Of a stretch of DNA of 64,000 nucleotides, positions 46,061-57,660 are shown piece by piece (position 1 is the first letter of the stretch; the number at the start of each line of letters is the position of its first letter). The notes beneath the pieces are model-generated. The model had not been told where the DNA came from. It searched no databases and saw only the letters and a list, made by a program, of their open reading frames with translations. Made by a program: the position numbers and the translations under genes. Source of the DNA: Notospermus geniculatus (lineage: Eukaryota > Nemertea > Pilidiophora > Heteronemertea > Lineidae); assembly GCA_002633025.1 (NCBI GenBank), contig NMRB01001132.1, forward strand, positions 39,657 through 103,656. The letters are read 5' to 3'.

Positions 46061-47992
46061 GTCTTAGTTGATGAGCGTCGCATTCTTTTTTCCTACCCCG
46101 ACCGACGGTTGCCTGTTGAAGATACCTCTGCACTCTAATTTGTTTGAAAGTTCAAAAATCCATCACGGAATCTCACTGGCCGTGATAATCATTTATTAAT
46201 TTATTCGTCTAAGACTCGCAGTTGCAGCCTGCGTGACTGTTCCATCCAGGCCTTCATCTCAGTCCATTTGATCCCTTCTGGTCCCCGAAGAAATCTTTGG
46301 GCAGAAGACACGCAAGTGATTTTACGCACGAATGATCTTTGAAATGATCGATTGGATTCAAGCTGAGAAACCTTATTGGCAGACGAAGGAGAACGTGGGC
46401 TGGAGGCGACCAGTCTTACGCCAAGTGTTTTATGAGTTTCTGTTCTCACAGTATTTCTTTTCCTTTCGATCCGTGTGTGCCGAGAGATAAGCGGCTTGTA
46501 TGGAATTAGATAACGATAGAGGTAGAATCGGCGACATCAACAACATCTGTATAGCCGCTATAGTTTTTAATCTCTCGGTGAATTAGAAGAATGTAACCTT
46601 TAACCCGTTCGCTGCCAAGCCGGTGTAGCAGTAAAAAGTGTCCCCCTGAAGAAAGTGTCCACTTCTTTTGTTGAATGACGGAATAAGCGGCATGCGTATA
46701 GAAATCAATTGTCAGAGATTAGAATGTACATATAACAATATGATCTTTTGTTCCCAGGACAGTTTTTCCTAGGACATTCTTTCCCTTCACACCTGGCTAA
46801 TTTTGTCAAAAACGAAAATAAAATATAAAGTGTACGTGAAATAAGCTTTAAAAAAACCGGACACCCTGACACATAGATTTTGATTGGAAGAACGGAGTGA
46901 TTATAGTGGCACCGCGGTTGGGGACCACCTCGGTAACGGGACCACCTCTTAGTGGACCACTTAGTCCAGTCTCGATTATTTCCTAAGGGTAGTTTCCAAG
47001 GGTTTCTGAAAGGTTTCAGGATTTGGAAGGTTCATCAATTTTACAAAGTGTTGGTCCATTTTACCCATGGACATGGGAAAATTCCTTGTCCAAGTTTTTA
47101 GCCCATTTCCCACGTGTTCATATACATGTATGCAGCTAGGTGTAAAGTACCAATGGCCGTTTCTTATAGTACTCATGGTGATAAACGCCATGGGTCCGGA
47201 GCACCCAAAGCAGAACCCATTGCAATGGAATATACTTTTGACAATGTACATGTACACGTATGGTCCGTCTTCCTCGCAGTGAGTTTGCTGTACCCATGTT
47301 GGTTCCCTATACCATTGGGTGTAGCACCCACGATAGGACGATTTTTTACAGGACAGAAATTGTCCCCGGCAGGAAAAGGGTTAACTCTATTTCCGATTGA
47401 ATCAAAATCTGAAATTATTGGCTTATTGGTGCGCTCAACTGACCATTCAATTTTCACGACATGCCCGTTTGATTGAAGGAATTGACATGCAGCTGTGACT
47501 GTTCAATTTCCGAAAATTAGGATTGGGTGCGCTCGGAATGGGTGATGATGTGGGCGGGTTGAAATTAACAAACACGCCGTTTGAAATATCGATATCGATT
47601 ATCAATACAAACGAGTATGTATGCGTTAACTGACCATCCTTCCTAAACTGGAATGTACAACCAGCAGTCAGCCCACACCATGATTGAACGACTCCGTCGA
47701 CTTCTCCAATAGCATTAAGTTCGAATAATATGTGTGCCCCTTGCGGGTCATTCAGCCCATGGCCAGACAGAAATTAGTGACGTCCTATGGACTATTCTGA
47801 AAATATACATGTATTATTCTGATGGCTCGTTCCGTGAATTCCGGACATCAGTTTCTGTAAGTAAACATTTTCCGCGCAAATATTTTCTTCGTGTTTTCTG
47901 CCAAGTGTATGAAGGTCATTTCCAGATCATAAACTGATTGGGCGTATTCGAATCCCCGGTCTTGACAACATTCGTGCTGACCTAGTTCACGA
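46061..47992. other. No gene seen
   Basis: No supported gene. Confidence 0.4.
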
Positions 47993-48221
47993 GTTGCTGA
48001 TTCAACTCGAAAACGGCTGTGTCGAACGCCGAGAACGCAACCTGAGTCTGGCTAAGAACATGTCCTCCTCAACCCTCCGCTGAGTGGGGAGTGAGGAGAA
48101 CGTGTGTGCCGTGACATTCCAGAAGTCACTTCTGGAATGTCACGGCACATCCGTGACCTCCGCCCGACTCGGGTTGCGTTCTCGTCCTTCGAGACTGCCG
48201 TTCTCGGGTTGAGTCAGCAAC
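47993..48221. mobile_element. Long imperfect hairpin with 20-bp perfect central arms
   Basis: GTTGCTGATTCAACTCG...GAGAACGCAACCTGAGTC is inverted at 48165-48221. The centre is a perfect palindrome TGTGCCGTGACATTCCAGAA / TTCTGGAATGTCACGGCACA (48103-48148). Confidence 0.8.
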
Positions 48222-48914
48222 AGCCGGCGCCACCTTCGCCGTGCGCGCCACTCTCCAACCCCAGGGACTGACTACGTCGTCGGTGAATGGCCCCGACGTA
48301 CTACATACATTTTGTAATGGGTTTGTTGTAGTTCGTATTGCTGCCGCTAGGTGACTCCCTCTACGTCGGCAGTCAAAACACCGATAGGAGATCGCATACC
48401 GTGCTACTTTAACACCGAAATGCCAAGTTACCGACATGGAAATCGACGATATAAAGATATTCGCAGAGACTGTAGTTGTCTTCAATCGAACTTTGTGCTC
48501 CTAGGTTGACATGGTCGGTTGAACAATCCCTGGTTCGTTCGATCAATCAGGCGATAGAGCTGGAGGCTACTGCCATGTCCTTTCAGCTTTGCTTATTAGG
48601 TATGCAAATGCAACGAAGCAGTTACTTCCCGGGACGAGCTTCATCCGGCTAGAGGATTCAATATTTGGCAAATTTGGCTCTATTATGCTTAGAGGGTCAG
48701 CTTGGGATAGCTGGAAATGTTCCACATGATTGTGGTCTCGGAGAGTAGTTTCCAAGTCCTGCTTTTTATTCGTTTTGAGGGGAACCAACTTTGGGACAAA
48801 TAGAATAATGTCCGTGTGTTGATTTGACAGTTCTTACATCATAAAGGAAATGTTTGGCAAGACAAGTCAATTTTTGCGGCCATCTAATGAGCTGGATTCC
48901 GGAAGTTGTATGAC
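48222..48914. other. No gene seen
   Basis: No supported gene. Confidence 0.4.
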
Positions 48915-49140
48915 GACGTAACACTTTTGACGAAAGTAACTGTTTGATAAACAACATCCCATTTATTAAGGGCCGATTCCTGTGCATATACAATGTTTGA
49001 TAAACTTGATGAAGGAGTATGTAAAAAGTAAAAAAAAAATATTTATGTGTTTGGAAACTGGTTGCAAGCCCACGAACAAAAAATGTTACATCTTTATTTG
49101 AATTGGAGTGGACTCGCAAGGCTGCCTCGTTATGGTCAGC
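48915..49140 (+). repeat. Paralogue of 3776-3985 element
   Basis: GTAACACTTTTGACGAAAGT, TTTGATAAACAACATC, TAAACTTGATGAAGGAGTA, ATGTTACATC in the same order as in the first copy. Confidence 0.75.
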
Positions 49141-50375
49141 ACACACGTCAGTGTGCTGACCATATGCAGAGTTCTTGTTAACCGTTGAACCTACGCATCC
49201 AGCGGAAGAAAAGTGGCGGTTGATTCGTGACGACTGCTTCTGCTGCGTAAAACAACGTTGAGACTGTTAAGTTAAGCGAATTCTTTGTGAGCAAGGTTGT
49301 AAAATAACACGACAAACTTTCGTCGGCTGCGTGGCAACGCTGCAGCTATTTTGAAAAAGGAAAGTAAGGAGTTGAAAGACTTTAAAAAGTCGTGTCAACG
49401 TCGGAAGAACTTAATTGGAATCTGCATGCGACACGAAAAGAAACGGTCTGTGTGCTTAGGTTTGAAAACCAACTCGAGCAAGTTGACTCCGAGGATAATG
49501 TAGAAAATTACCTTTCTCCGCCGCGACTAAATTGATTTTCCCTCGATAAACAAACTTCTCTCTCTGATTAAATCGAATTTGTCGCACGGTGTGTGCAAAG
49601 TAGAACGTGACGAATAAGAACCCCAGCCGTTCTCGAGGCAAAAACTTGTCAACAGCAAATCACGCCCGAGATCAACAAGAGTGTTCAAGACACTGCTGAA
49701 ATTTAAACGAACGCTAGAACCCCGGTTGTTAAAGCTGCAAACTACGTTACCACTGTAGATATATAGCAAATTATTGCTTTTTTCTGATCTACATGATGAA
49801 TAGCCGGCCCGGAGTACAACGGGGACTCAATTTCCCTGTCAACTAGCTGTTGCGCACGCTTGTGTTGGTGATATATGCTAGTGACGGGTCGGGAGGATTA
49901 TGCTAATAGGCCGTTTCTGTAGGCGGCGGCATCTTTCGCGATATTCCCAGGCAATTCGTCAAACCGGCGGACTCCTTTTTGGCATGCAGTAGCAGTCTGG
50001 GAGCTTAGTTCCAGAAAATTTTATCGCCAAACACGGAAAAGGTTGCAACCTTAGCTTAAGTTACCAGTTCTTTGAGCTACTAAGTTTCGTTCTTCTGTCA
50101 AAGTTACTTCATCTTGGTTCTGATGGATGTGATTCTTTTCGTCAGGGTCTTATAAGGATGTCGTTGGGTCGTTTGCCCCTCTTGACCTCGTACTGTAATT
50201 AAGGAAGGGCGATGGCTGTTTTCAACAAGAGCTTATACCGACGTAAATCGTCTGATACTAACTACTGAGGAGATAAGCCCTTGTTTTTTGTGCCAAAGAA
50301 TTCCCAGTGTTGAGTAGACTGAATTAAGGCTCCTGTAGTGTTACCTCGTCCGCCCCAAGGTTTGAGCAGAAAATA
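49141..50375. other. No gene seen
   Basis: No supported gene. Confidence 0.4.
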
Positions 50376-50530
50376 GGGAGGTTTAGAAATCAAACCGACG
50401 ATAAAAGTAAACTTTACCACAACGTTATTTTCATATCACACATTAACCAGATTTTATATTGCATTTTTGGTACAAAAATAACGTTGTCGTTAACGTTTAC
50501 GTTTATCTTACGTTTGATTTCTAAACCTCT
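50376..50530. mobile_element. AGGTTTAGAAATCAAAC foldback
   Basis: AGAGGTTTAGAAATCAAAC-type arms, inner GATAAAAGTAAACTTT / AACGTTTACGTTTATC and AACGTTATTTT palindromes. Confidence 0.7.
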
Positions 50531-51680
50531 GTAGTATGTTCTGTTGAACTTTTCTAAAAGGCTCGGGTAATGGCTTAGAAAGAAACGGAAGAAATATTCT
50601 TCACGTGGTTCACAGGAACAACATTTCTTCAAATAATTTTCAATTGATACCATAAGATGTGGGAAAACTTTGAGAGAAGATGCTGCCTGCTGCTGTACTC
50701 TGGGGACAGCTGACTTAAGTTCTTGGTTGCTGATTGCATTTACTGAAACTACTCACTGAAATGGCATGTAGTGAGTTTTTATCTGATTTTTAGAAAATAT
50801 TATTTATTTGTTCTGTTAATTTTATGCTCAAGAAAAACAAATTTTGGATTTTTTCTCAACAAAACGGAATAAGTAGAAAGTCTTTATCCAGTTTGAGAAT
50901 GAACTACATGTATTATCATGTACAGTACAATCAGACAATAAGTAACCTGACTTCTTTATAACCTTTTACCATTACCAATGTACAATACATGTACATGTAC
51001 AGGTATATATGTACATATATTTTCGAACAGTTAAGTGTATGGCCATTGATATGAACGACAATCAATCGAACCATTTGGCGAATGATTTTCGCTGCCGCAT
51101 GGTTTGCCAGCTGCTTTGGTCTCATAATCACTAGAACCAATGCAGTCCTACATTGACACAGCGTTCTAAAGCATCTAGTCCGTCAGGTTAGGGTGAATGG
51201 TATCACTCGTTCAGTTTGACTTCCGTTTCAGTTGCAGTCTAACTTGCTTTTTCACTTGTGTATATTATACCATACTGCATGTTCTCCAGTTTTACTGGAA
51301 CACACAAGCACCCCTAAATATCGAAGAGTTGGGCCTGTAACATGCCCATCGCATCCACATAGGCATACACATCCTGCAGTTCTCACAGCTCCGATCAAAG
51401 ACAAAACGAACATTGATGGTTGTGCCTCAATACATGGTGGCAGTCTCCGGGTTTTTTCAAGACGAGACGTTCACAGTGAATTCGGAGGGATTTTCTAATT
51501 CTCAGGCCAATTATACGTCCATTTATTGTGATAGGTGGGTGATCACAGGCTAGAGAGTCAATCATCTTGCTTCCTTACGACATTATATCGGTGATTTTCG
51601 CATGCCAGTTCCAGTTAGCGTCCATAATGCTCAAAGCTTCTGCGGAAGAAGACGAGAACAAAATGAGACACCAATTCACA
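50531..51680. other. No gene seen
   Basis: TACATGTACATGTACAGG at about 50989. No supported gene. Confidence 0.4.
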
Positions 51681-51908
51681 TACTCTAAACTCCCACTTAC
51701 CTGTCCCATTCCTGAACTCGGAAAAATGATTAAATCATAAGTTGAAGATAATGGGGTGGGGGTATGGTCAGAAACAGTAATGTCCTGTCCACTTACTTGT
51801 CCCACTCCCGAGCCTGGCAAAGAATGACAGCGTGCGATATCTTCAACTTAGGATTTGGTCATTTTTTCCGAGTTCAGGAATGGGACAGGTAAGTGGGAGT
51901 TTAGAGTA
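51681..51908 (-). mobile_element. TACTCTnAACTCCCACTTAC TIR element, copy 2
   Basis: Arms as at 8638; core GGGGTGGGGGTATGGTCAGA and GAATGACAGCGTGCGATATC reversed relative to copy 1. Confidence 0.85.
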
Positions 51909-52350
51909 CTTGTACACCCTTCAGGATTACTCGTAGTGACACATATCATTGTACTGTTTCATTTCTTGGGAACGTAGCAAAAATCGACGGAGATTTAAAA
52001 GATTTGGCAGGGCAGCCACATTCAAAAGTACAGTGTAACCATGTAGCAAGCTGAATTAGCCTTCAATGTGTATGAACATGTCGATCTTATGTTGTTTACT
52101 TTTTTCTATTTACAGGCAGAAGACATTATCAAGGGTAACGAGATTTGGAGACTTACCTCAAGGTATGTACATTTCATATAACCCTTCATTGTGCCTTTTG
52201 CAACATTTTTTTTCAGTCGACAATAGACATTAAAATTCATCATCAAGTCTTTTTCTGATTTCCTGTATAAATTCTTTATTTCCGTACGGGAAGTCAAGGT
52301 CAATCAGCAAAAAGAATACAACACGGCACAATGTATGTTCCAGAGTGGAT
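51909..52350. other. No gene seen
   Basis: No supported gene. Confidence 0.4.
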
Positions 52351-52432
52351 AGGTTGTTACGTAACTACCTTTCACTCACTAACGGTTGTGCTTATAACAC
52401 AACAGTTTGGGGGGAGGTAGTTACGTAACAAA
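52351..52432. mobile_element. Small palindrome around TTGTTACGTAACTACCT
   Basis: TTGTTACGTAACTACCT at 52354-52370 and AGGTAGTTACGTAACAA at 52415-52431. Confidence 0.7.
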
Positions 52433-52598
52433 TGAATACGGTGTATAGGTCGTTTGGCAATACGTATGACACTTTTAGCTTTCCACTTTCCTGACATAGT
52501 CTCAAAGCTCTTACATGTAACGTCTCTAGAAACTCTTTGGGGGAACTCTTGGGCAGTTCGTTCAGCGCATCACTTGACCCTTAACCTGTTGACAATGC

Positions 52599-52677
52599 AA
52601 AGTGGTGACCAGACCTGGGATCGAATCCGTGATCTCTGGGTCTCAAGTCCGACGCTCGACCACTGCGCCACCGCCAT
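52599..52677 (-). mobile_element. tRNA-derived SINE head or tRNA pseudogene
   Basis: Minus strand: A box TGGCGCAGTGGTCGAGCG, B-box-like GGATTCGATCC, about 75 nt. The T-stem pairs poorly and acceptor arms do not match, so not a functional tRNA. Confidence 0.6.
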
Positions 52678-53124
52678 AAGCGATGCCGGGATGGAATTTT
52701 TTTAAAAAGTTGCGAATTTTATCACAAGGACGATGAACTTGCGCGCTTGTCTCTCTTGAACGTTCCAGATTATGGTAACACGCGGTTCTCAAAGGATAAA
52801 CAAATCCCGAACGCCGATAATGTTCTCGACATGAAACCCGATAATCGTTATTCTGATAAGCTTGGCGCTAGGCAAAACGGCTAATTTGAGGGATCACGTT
52901 GTAGAATTAATCCAGTCGATATATGAAACGCGAGCCTTTCTTTCTAGACTGTCGCTCAAATGATAAATAAAAAAAAATAATTTGAAGAAATCATTCGGAA
53001 GTATGAAGGCGGTTCAACTTTGCTGAGATTACAGATACTCTACTTGTCATCTGCAGTGGACAGAGAACCACACTTACCCACAATAAAGATGGCGGTCGAT
53101 CGCGCCTGACTACCTAAGCAATTT
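52678..53124. other. No gene seen
   Basis: No supported gene. Confidence 0.4.
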
Positions 53125-53394
53125 TTACACTAAAAAACTTTTCTTCATCAAAATGACGAACTTACATGTAGGTTCGTTTTCATTATCACCAAACTGAGTG
53201 TCTAAATTCGTCAAAATGACAAGTCCACGTTCGTCATTTTGACGAACTCTTGTTTATGTTCGTCAAGGGTTCGTCAAAATGACGAACCTGGACTTGTCAT
53301 TTTGACGAATTTAGATACTCAGTTTGGTGATAATGGAAAACCAACATGTAGGCCTAAGTTCGTCATTTTGATGAAGAAAAGTTTTTCAGTGTAA
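53125..53394. mobile_element. 270-bp hairpin rich in TTCGTCAAAATGACGAA
   Basis: TTACACTAAAAAACTTTTCT / AGAAAAGTTTTTCAGTGTAA ends; the whole element folds, with six copies of the self-complementary word TTCGTCAnTTTGACGAA or parts of it. Confidence 0.88.
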
Positions 53395-53519
53395 GGCCAA
53401 TTCGTACTTCCTCGCCAATGAGTGTGTGGAAAGAAAAATGGTTTATTTGGAACAACCCTGGCGAGAAAATAACAAAGGGTTTTCCGCTTTTAAGGCCTAG
53501 ATACAGCATCCAATACATG

Positions 53520-53633
53520 TATTATTGCACAAATCGGGCCCAAAAAATTGGGTCACGTGCTTCTGACACGATGGACAGAAGAAAGATTGGCAATAATATT
53601 GCCCACTTTGATCCTCATATTGTGCAATAATAT
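53520..53633. mobile_element. ATTATTGCACAA foldback, copy 2
   Basis: Reverse relative of 23571-23671; right arm CATATTGTGCAATAATATT, interior ATTGGCAATAATATTGCCC. Confidence 0.83.
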
Positions 53634-54594
53634 TGTACGTGTATGGGTCGCTTTAGTTGGCGGTAATCCCTCAGGGATGACACGATCATGGTTTTATGGT
53701 TTTTCGGTCACCGCAAATGAAATGATTGAACATATGCAAAAATCGCTGCTCTCAAGAGAACAGACTTAATACCAGCGTCCGTACATTTATTTATACATAC
53801 TACATGTATAGTGCTGGTTTATCTGGCTGTCAAAAATACTCTCGAGAGATGATATGTATATCAATAGGTGTATACATGTACATAGCTTTTTATCTCATAG
53901 CGTAATATTCTGAGCGTTGAACTCATACTTAACAAACAACTCCCAGGCAATTTCCTTTATTTAAATAACCAATTTGAGAACATCTCGCTCAGACGAAGTC
54001 ATTTTATTCAACTAGAGAATTCCTTACTTTGTGGGATGCTTTTACGAGATAATTGGGTTTGTCGAAGGCACTCTACAAGGGTGCAAAGCATTCGCCTCAA
54101 TTTTCCTTTTGGCCCCTGATTGCCTGAGCCACGAGATTCAATTAACTCCCATCAGGTCCAAAAGCTTCTGTTTAATGAAAAAAACCTTTGGAAGAAGTTT
54201 AATTTGTTCCGGTGCGTTTAGGAGTGGGGTGTAGATACATTAGCAGACATGTTGTAGTCAAATTCAATTCTGTATTGGTTCAACCGTAGATCGTCTAAAA
54301 TTTGATGGTTTTCTCTCTCAATAAATTCCTCACTTCTAGAATTCTTGTAGAACTCTTATAGAATAACACCGAGCATTGTGATAAGTCACTCAAATTCGTA
54401 TGCTGCGGAAAATTCAGAAACGAGGAGAAGAGAAGAAGAGAAAATGAAAAGTTTATTTGCAAAACACGGAAGTGCATGATATAAACTGTACATGTACATG
54501 TAACAACAAACAAATACAGCATATCCAAAAAACAGCACAAAACGACACACAGTATACAATAAATCGGAAAGTCGTCTCCGAATATTTCGCAGAT
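53634..54594. other. No gene seen
   Basis: No supported gene. Confidence 0.4.
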
Positions 54595-54622
54595 TTTCGA
54601 CCCCAATCGGGGTCTTCCTCAG
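54566..54622 (-). ncRNA. Hammerhead-like core (copy B)
   Basis: Minus strand: CTGAGGA (54622-54616), stem GACCCC-GATT-GGGGTC, GAAA (54598-54595), AATCTGCGAAATATTC, GGAGACGAC. Same arrangement as 4822-4875. Confidence 0.45.
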
Positions 54623-54693
54623 GCGCTATGTAGAAGAGATCCCAGAGGTGAATGAGATCACCTCTGGGATCTCTTCTACATAGCGCCTGAGGA
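54616..54693. repeat. Perfect 36-bp inverted repeat joining copies B and C
   Basis: TCCTCAGGCGCTATGTAGAA...CCCAGAGGTGA is exactly inverted around ATGAG-type spacer. It joins two hammerhead-like ends tail to tail. Confidence 0.88.
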
Positions 54694-55000
54694 ACACTGT
54701 TAAAAATGCTGACAACACTTTGCTGGCAGCAGAGTAACACAGCACTTTTCTGTATTTTGTCAGCACCCGTTTACTATATTTTGACCAGCAAAATTGTATG
54801 AATTCTACAACAAATGCTGTCTTTAAAACTGAGAAACTGTAATCTTGCTGTTAAATTCCAGTGAAAAAAACAGCAGTTTGCAGTGAAATGAATTTTACAG
54901 CAACCTTGCAGTGAAAATTCTGCTGTAAATTTACAGATATTTTTAACAGTGAAGGCCCCGATTGTGGCCGAAAATTTGCGAACTATTCGGAGACGAATAC
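54687..55000 (+). ncRNA. Hammerhead-like core (copy C) split by an insertion
   Basis: CTGAGGAA at 54687-54694 is separated from GGCCCCGATTGTGGCCGAAA (54954-54973) by the 54695-54951 element; the flanks rejoin to the same motif as copies A and B. Confidence 0.45.
54695..54951. mobile_element. CACTGTTAAAAAT TIR element inserted in copy C
   Basis: CACTGTTAAAAATGCTG at the left and AGATATTTTTAACAGTG at the right; interior has inverted ACAGCA words. AA occurs on both sides. Confidence 0.82.
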
Positions 55001-55110
55001 AGCACAAACATTTACAGCATCAGGCGGAAAGGTTTTACATCGGGAGAAGTTAGTCAGGAGTTCAACAGTGTTCTTGCTACATAGGCCTACTGTATTGATA
55101 GTATGCGATA

Positions 55111-55244
55111 ATAGGGAGTTTTCGTAAAGCCCCCGAAACGCCAACGCGAACGCCAAACCCATTGTTCGATGCCACGTAGAGAGCACCGAACAAAAGGATA
55201 GACGTTCGCGTTGGCGTTTCAGGGGCTTTGCGAAAACTCCCTAT
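55111..55244. mobile_element. ATAGGGAGTTTTCG foldback, copy 2
   Basis: ATAGGGAGTTTTCGTAAAGC / GCTTTGCGAAAACTCCCTAT; inner CGCCAACGCGAACG / CGTTCGCGTTGGCG. Confidence 0.87.
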
Positions 55245-56095
55245 TCGGTCGGCCCGCGAAACTTGTCCAAGAAGTTGTTTTTCTGAATGTTGGCAAAATG
55301 TTGCCAATGTACTCAGACCTAAGGGATGAAATCACCTTCACAGCAATACAAGTAACAGAGACAGGTCGACATCATTTGTTTGCATCTTGCAACATTGGCT
55401 TTCTAATGATATTGGTGATTTCCCAATTACGAAACTGCACAAGCCATTATATTACATCCTGGAGTAAATTTTCACTCAAGCGCCACCTTCCACCTGTCGT
55501 TTGGCCATGCTTCCTGCCATGCCTGCCCATGTTAGTTATGTCTCGTCAGAAATCGTTCTGAGTGCCATGCCATATGCTGAAGTCCTCTAATTGGACTCGC
55601 CGGGATCAATTTATGCAGACCATCAAGCTATAAATAGAATTAGTAACGATTAAGTAGTGCTTTCACCGGGGAGAACTACCAGGACAGCTATAACCAACAG
55701 TCCGTGGCAATGTACGGTCTTACCAGTAGAACATTGCGATGGTCAGTGCACAATCGGAGAACAGGAGTTGTCAGTCAGATGGCCAATAGGTGACACTACA
55801 GTCCAATTCAATGCCTACAATCAGTTCATTCAAAAATGGCCGCGGGCTGGCATGACTCGATTATTCTATGAAAGAAAACTCAGCCAATTTTTTAACTGGA
55901 AAAGCAAAGCCAAACTATTATCATTATCCAAAATGTGCACTGTAATTCTGAAAGAGCTGTCATAACTTCATTGGTTGCTGTTCACTTTTTGTTAACCTCA
56001 GATATCCCTTTGTAGGTTTCTTCTGAGAGAGTAAATATTCTATTCTTCTAGCGCCCCAACACCAACCAAAAGAATTTTGTAATATGTATTACTAA
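55245..56095. other. No gene seen
   Basis: The 102-codon plus frame at 55657-55965 was considered; no domain or splice support. Confidence 0.4.
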
Positions 56096-56213
56096 TTAAA
56101 GCCACACTGTATTCAGTTCAGAAACTGCTAACGTTCGCCGACGATAGTGCAGTGTAGAATGAACTAAGATCTATCTGAATACATCTGACATTTGAGCTCT
56201 GCCTGCAGTTTTT
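56096..56213 (+). mobile_element. TTAAAGCC-family MITE, copy 7 (truncated)
   Basis: TTAAAGCCACACTGTATTCA to TCTGCCTGCAGTTTT, then replaced by the long repeat below, as in copy 5. Confidence 0.75.
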
Positions 56214-57545
56214 AGCCCACCTGTGTGCTGTAGTCATGACGCGGTGTCCATCGTCGTCTTTGGCGTAGTCCGTTGGCAGGACACGTTTCGTAACCGCTGA
56301 GCCCATTGGCACCAAACTTGGTACATATGTGCCCCCAGGTCAGATGACCTCAAACACCAAGTTTTGGTCCAATTTGATTCCTGGCTTGGCCACCAGGGGG
56401 CTAAACCGAAAACCTATACAGTGCTATGTCGCCTTAACCGTTGGTCGGATCCTCACCAATTTTTTAGCTCACTCGTGAGCTTTTATCGTCCTGCGGCGTC
56501 CGTCGTCCGTCGTCGTCCGTCGTCGTCCGTCGTCGTCGTCGTCGTCGTCGTCGTCCGTCGTCCGTTAGCAGGGCACGTTTCGTAACCGCTGGAGCTATTG
56601 ATCTGAAACTTGGTACATATATACCCCTAGGTCAGATGACCTGTGACACCAAGTTTCGGTCCGATTCGATTCTTGGCTTGGCCTCCAGGTGGCCAAAACC
56701 AAAAACACAAAAAGTGCAATAACTCCTGAACTAATGACTGGATCGTCTCCAAATTTTTATCATAGGTGTATCTAATTATGATACATAACATATATAACGG
56801 GTTTTTGATTTGACCTACTTTTCAAGGTCACAGAGGTCAAAGTTCGACAAAAGTGACGAACCTGCCACAGATCTTCATTATTTCACCGAGCATCTTCATA
56901 TCTTGCATAAACATGTATCAGAGGGGTACCTTCAAAACGACCGAGTTTCGCCCCGATCGGACATCCAATATGGCCGCCAGGTGGCGTAACCTGAAAATCG
57001 ACCAAGTGCTATAACTCAGGAACGACTTGACCCAGAGTTCTCGAACTTGATATTTACCTCCCTCTAGGTGACCTTTACAAGTACGTCAAATTTCGGCCTG
57101 ATTAAACTTCCAATATGGCCGCCAGGTGGCGTAACCTGAAAATCATCAAATGTGCTATAACTCAGGAACGACTTGACCCAGAGCGCTCAAATGTGCTATG
57201 TGGCTCCCTCTAGATGACCTTTATGTGCATGTGAAGTTTTGGCCCGATCGGACATCCAATATGGCCGCCAGGCGAATAACCCAACAATCATTGAAGTCCT
57301 GCAACTTGGGAATGACTTGACCCAGATTGCTCATAACTGACATGTACCTCTCTCTGTCATTACACTGTATGTCCAAACGAGTGAGCACATGGTCCATGGA
57401 CCATTTCATTATCGTAGGTACATCTGAGGAGGCTACATGACATGTCACCCATGCATGTTTTGGATTTGACCTAATTCTCAAGGTCACGGAGATCAAAGTT
57501 CGAAATTTCACCAGAAGTTTCGTATAAAATGTAACATAATTGTCC
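56214..57545 (+). repeat. Long interspersed repeat with about 165-bp internal units
   Basis: Starts TAGCCCACCTGTGTGCTGTA; a second start TTTAGCTCACTCGTGAGC at 56461; (GTC)n tract 56490-56570; then repeated CCAATATGGCCGCCAGGTGG and AACGACTTGACCCAGA paragraphs (about 56945, 57110, 57255). No intact reading frame. The fragment at 25.5 kb is the same family. Confidence 0.85.
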
Positions 57546-57660
57546 AGCGGCTGACGGTTGTTCCAGGCTCGTTTCTTCGTTTCTGGTTTCGTTTTTTGTT
57601 TCCTCTGGTTTCCTTTCGTTTCTCATTTTGTGCTGTGCATCTCCGTCCTCTTCGCCGTCT

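Noticed and set aside
44966-46071. Cluster of overlapping plus-strand frames up to 216 codons
   Set aside because: All lie in the 77-bp satellite and exist in all three frames.
52599-52677. Functional tRNA gene
   Set aside because: A and B boxes are present but the T-stem and acceptor arm do not pair; better explained as a SINE head.
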